7,088 nt of DNA from Rubrivivax sp. (lineage in GTDB: Bacteria > Pseudomonadota > Gammaproteobacteria > Burkholderiales > Burkholderiaceae). The notes below the pieces were generated by a model. The model was not told the origin of the DNA. It ran no database searches and saw nothing but the letters and a program-made list of their open reading frames with translations. A program made the position numbers and the translations under genes. The stretch's first letter is position 1; every line of letters starts with the position of its first letter. Location: positions 1 to 7,088 of the forward strand of contig SEEY01000198.1 in assembly GCA_004211235.1 (NCBI GenBank), in the 5' to 3' direction. Shown one piece after another: positions 4,876-7,088 of the stretch.

Positions 4876-6983
4876 AAGCGATACACCAGCTGCACGTCCA
4901 GCGCGCGTCCGGCCATCGGCAGGTCGTCGGGGATGCCGGTGCTCGCCAGGCTGGGCTCGCGCACGTTGGCGTCGAACAGGTTGCGCAGCGAGATGCTCAG
5001 GTCCCAGCCGGACTGGCGCGCTGCGGTGCGCAGGGTCAGGTCGGCGGTGGTGTAGTCGGGCACGGCAGGCCGCAGGTCGCCCACCGGCCGCAGCCGGCCG
5101 GCCACGTGCTTGACCTGGCCGCTGAGCGCCCAGTCCTTGTCGAAGTGCCAGTCGGCGCGCAGATAGGCCATCTGGTGCGGCGCATAGCCGGCGTCATGGC
5201 CGGTGCTCTCGTCCAGCGCCCGCTGGTAGGCGTAGTGGCCGGCCAGGCGCAGGTTGCGCGCCACGTCCGCCACCAGTTCCAGCTCCAACCCGTGGCCGCG
5301 CTGGCTGCCCACGTTGGCGTATTCCGACGTGCCGCCGCCGATGCTCGCGGCGCGGATGATGTCCGTCATCGTGTAGCGGAAGGCGCTGGCCTGCAGCTGC
5401 ACCTGCGCGCCGAGCTGCCAGCTGAACGCGGCTTCGGCGGTGCTGATCTGCTCCGGCTTGAGCGTCGGGTTGCCGCGGATCACCGGGTTGTTGATGCTGT
5501 ATTCCTCGGAGAACGAGGGCGCCCTGAAGGCCCGGCCGAGCAGCAGCTTGGCGGTGACGTCGAGGCTCGCGTCCCAGACCAGGGCCAGGCGCGGGTTGGT
5601 GGTGTTGCCGAAGTCGCTGTAGTTGTCGCGCCGCACGCCGGCGGTGAGCGTCCAGTCCCGGGCCACGCTCCATTCGTCCTGCAGATAGGCGTAGGTCACG
5701 CGACGACGTTGCGGCGTCACGAACGACTTGTCGACCGCGAACTCGATCAGCTCGCCGCCGGGCGTCGGCATCGGCAGGCCTTTCGCCGGCCCGGAATCGA
5801 TGATGGTGAAGTTCTTGAACTCCTGGGTGCGGTACATGTCCAGGTCGTCATGGCCAATGCCGAGCCGCAGCTGATGGCCGCTCAGGCCGGTGTAGCCCAG
5901 CACGGCGGCCACGCGCGTCTGCCGCTCCCAGGTGCTGGGCGCGCCAAGCATGCCCTGGGGAAAGGCGCCGCCGAAGGCCCCGGGCGGGAAGATCTGCAGC
6001 GTCTGCGGGAACTGGTTGGTCAGCTGGAAGTAGCTGCCGGTCAGGTTCAGCAGCAGCTTCGGCGCCAGCTCCAGTTCGGAGAGCGACATGTTGGCGATCC
6101 AGCGCTGGTTCCGGCCCTTGCCGACCGGGTCGAGCGCGCCGCCGGCACCGGCACCGGTGCCGATGTTGTCCCTGAGCATGTAGCCGGCGCGCAGCCTCAG
6201 CTTGCTGTACTGGCCCTCGACATGGGCATCCACCGAGTCGTAGCCGGTGTTGACCGGCCCGGGCGCGAGGCTCGCCCGGGTGCCGAACAGGGCGTCCAGC
6301 CCGGTCTGCGCGTCGGCCCGAACCGTTTCCTTGAAGCCATCGGTGCGCCCGGCATGCAGATAGGCCGCCACCGCCATCGGGCCTACGCTGCCGCCGTACT
6401 GCGCCCAGCCGTCCCGCGTCGCAAACGAGCCGGCGCGCAGGCCGACTTCCAGCCCCTGCACATCGGCCGGGCCCTTGGTGACGATGTTGATGACGCCGGC
6501 ATAGGCGTCGGCGCCATACAGCGCCGAGCCCGGGCCGCGGATGACCTCGACGCGCGCGATGTTGGCCACCGGCAGGCCGGCCCAGAGCGTGCTGCGGTTG
6601 CCGATGAACATCGTCGTCATCGGCACGCCGTTGTAGAGCACCAGCGTCTGCGCGTTGAACTCGCTGTAGATGCCGCGAATGACATACAGCGGGTTGTAGC
6701 CCTGGTTGTTGCGGCCCACGTGCACGCCGGGCACGCTGGCGAGCACCTGGTCGATATCGGTAGCGCCCATCATGGCGATGTCCTGCGCCGTGATCACCGT
6801 GGCCACGGCCGGCGCGCGGCGCAGCGACTGCGCAGCGCCGGTGGCGATGCTGACGGTCGTCTTGTCGCCGTAGACCTGGGCGAGCTCTTCTTCCTCATTG
6901 CCGGGCGTCTGGGCGAGCGATGCCGACGGGGCGGCAGCCGAGCAGACGGCTCCCAGGAACACCAGGCGTAAGAAAACTCTCAT
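4872..6983 (-). CDS. TonB-dependent outer-membrane receptor
   Basis: This 703-residue protein has a signal peptide (MRVFLRLVFLG core, probable cleavage after Ala24 in SLA-Q) and a short acidic mature N-terminus. A possible TonB box lies in DKTTVSIATG (40-49). The plug domain is at about 55-170, with YVIRGI (100-105) and the plug signature RVEVIRGPGSALYGADA (144-160). A 22-strand-type barrel follows, ending in the aromatic LVYRF signal for outer-membrane insertion. No N-terminal signalling (STN) domain is present, so it is not a FecA-type transducer. The type resembles colicin-I-receptor/siderophore-like receptors; the ligand is unknown. I chose ATG 6983 rather than the upstream ATG 7079 because it starts the signal peptide and has GGAGAA 7 bases upstream; the longer form would bury the signal peptide behind 32 residues. 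It converges on the ThDP operon with overlapping stop codons. Confidence 0.9.
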   Translation of the reverse strand: MRVFLRLVFLGAVCSAAAPSASLAQTPGNEEEELAQVYGDKTTVSIATGAAQSLRRAPAVATVITAQDIAMMGATDIDQVLASVPGVHVGRNNQGYNPLYVIRGIYSEFNAQTLVLYNGVPMTTMFIGNRSTLWAGLPVANIARVEVIRGPGSALYGADAYAGVINIVTKGPADVQGLEVGLRAGSFATRDGWAQYGGSVGPMAVAAYLHAGRTDGFKETVRADAQTGLDALFGTRASLAPGPVNTGYDSVDAHVEGQYSKLRLRAGYMLRDNIGTGAGAGGALDPVGKGRNQRWIANMSLSELELAPKLLLNLTGSYFQLTNQFPQTLQIFPPGAFGGAFPQGMLGAPSTWERQTRVAAVLGYTGLSGHQLRLGIGHDDLDMYRTQEFKNFTIIDSGPAKGLPMPTPGGELIEFAVDKSFVTPQRRRVTYAYLQDEWSVARDWTLTAGVRRDNYSDFGNTTNPRLALVWDASLDVTAKLLLGRAFRAPSFSEEYSINNPVIRGNPTLKPEQISTAEAAFSWQLGAQVQLQASAFRYTMTDIIRAASIGGGTSEYANVGSQRGHGLELELVADVARNLRLAGHYAYQRALDESTGHDAGYAPHQMAYLRADWHFDKDWALSGQVKHVAGRLRPVGDLRPAVPDYTTADLTLRTAARQSGWDLSISLRNLFDANVREPSLASTGIPDDLPMAGRALDVQLVYRF

Positions 6984-6990
6984 GGCCAGC

Positions 6991-6996
6991 TTCTCC
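6991..6996 (-). promoter_or_regulatory. Ribosome binding site of the TonB receptor
   Basis: On the minus strand GGAGAA sits 7 bases before the ATG at 6983. This near-consensus Shine-Dalgarno sequence, together with the signal peptide that begins there, fixes the start over the in-frame ATG at 7079. Confidence 0.75.
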
Positions 6997-7044
6997 GGGA
7001 TGGACGGGTCATTGGGCGCGTATTGTGATGTCGCCCGGCGGTTG

Positions 7045-7062
7045 CCCTGACGCCTGTCAAGG
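7045..7062 (-). promoter_or_regulatory. Perfect -35 hexamer within a dyad upstream of the receptor
   Basis: The minus strand has a perfect TTGACA at 7060-7055. It lies inside an imperfect inverted repeat CC-c-TGAC-gcct-GTCA-a-GG (7045-7062, one mismatched pair). A repressor bound there would block the -35. The expected -10 window 17 bases further on is GC-rich and poor. The best -10-like string, CACAAT (7027-7022), is 27 bases away, too far for a normal promoter. I therefore regard promoter activity as possible and not shown. No Fur-box-like sequence is visible. Confidence 0.35.
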
Positions 7063-7088
7063 AGGGCGACGCTGCCCATTCGTGAACT

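Noticed and set aside
6149..6162. Perfect 14-bp palindrome CGGCACCGGTGCCG
   Set aside because: Lies inside the receptor coding sequence where Gly/Ala codons alternate (GTGAGAGG); explained by codon choice.
5106..6971. 621-residue plus-strand frame antisense to the TonB receptor
   Set aside because: Same shadow composition; the minus strand has the signal peptide, plug motif and C-terminal aromatic residue.

Overview
The window is a GC-rich (by eye high-60s percent) bacterial segment with strong G/C bias at third codon positions, short intergenic gaps and stop/start overlaps. This style, together with the TonB-dependent outer-membrane receptor, fits a Gram-negative proteobacterium. A betaproteobacterium of the Burkholderiales type is my guess from composition only, not from a marker gene.

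Layout. (1) Bases 1-306, minus strand: the N-terminal 102 codons of a YCII/DGPF-domain protein that runs off the left edge. (2) Bases 307-643: a gene-free region with less coding-like composition. It holds a possible mobile-element scar, an operator-like dyad and a dense run of inverted repeats. (3) Bases 644-4875, plus strand: a tight four-gene operon. It encodes a thiamine-diphosphate (ThDP) enzyme of the acetohydroxyacid synthase superfamily, a classical short-chain dehydrogenase/reductase (SDR), and two consecutive small citrate synthase/citryl-CoA lyase-like proteins. Genes 1-2 and 3-4 overlap by an ATGA; genes 2-3 are 7 bases apart. (4) Bases 4872-6983, minus strand: a TonB-dependent receptor whose stop codon overlaps the operon's stop tail to tail. 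It has a signal peptide, a good ribosome binding site, and an upstream region with a perfect -35 hexamer inside a dyad.

How the genes may work together. The operon looks like a dedicated small-molecule pathway: C-C bond formation or cleavage on a 2-oxo acid by the ThDP enzyme, NAD(P)-dependent reduction or oxidation by the SDR, and an acyl-CoA/2-oxo-acid type of step by the citrate synthase-like pair. That pair is the most unusual part. By motif alignment, the first protein keeps only the first of the three catalytic residues of citrate synthase (a His) and the second keeps none. They therefore look like an obligate heteromer with altered chemistry, or a binding/assembly module. The ThDP enzyme also lacks several residues typical of housekeeping acetohydroxyacid synthase. 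I do not recognise this four-gene set as a named pathway. The receptor may import or sense a related compound, but it is a separate convergent transcription unit and the link is only positional.

The second notable signal is the leader of the operon (about 434-716). It contains many short perfect inverted repeats, including an 11-bp stem-loop and several back-to-back dyads. No Shine-Dalgarno sequence precedes any candidate start, so both the true start of the first gene and its mode of control remain open.
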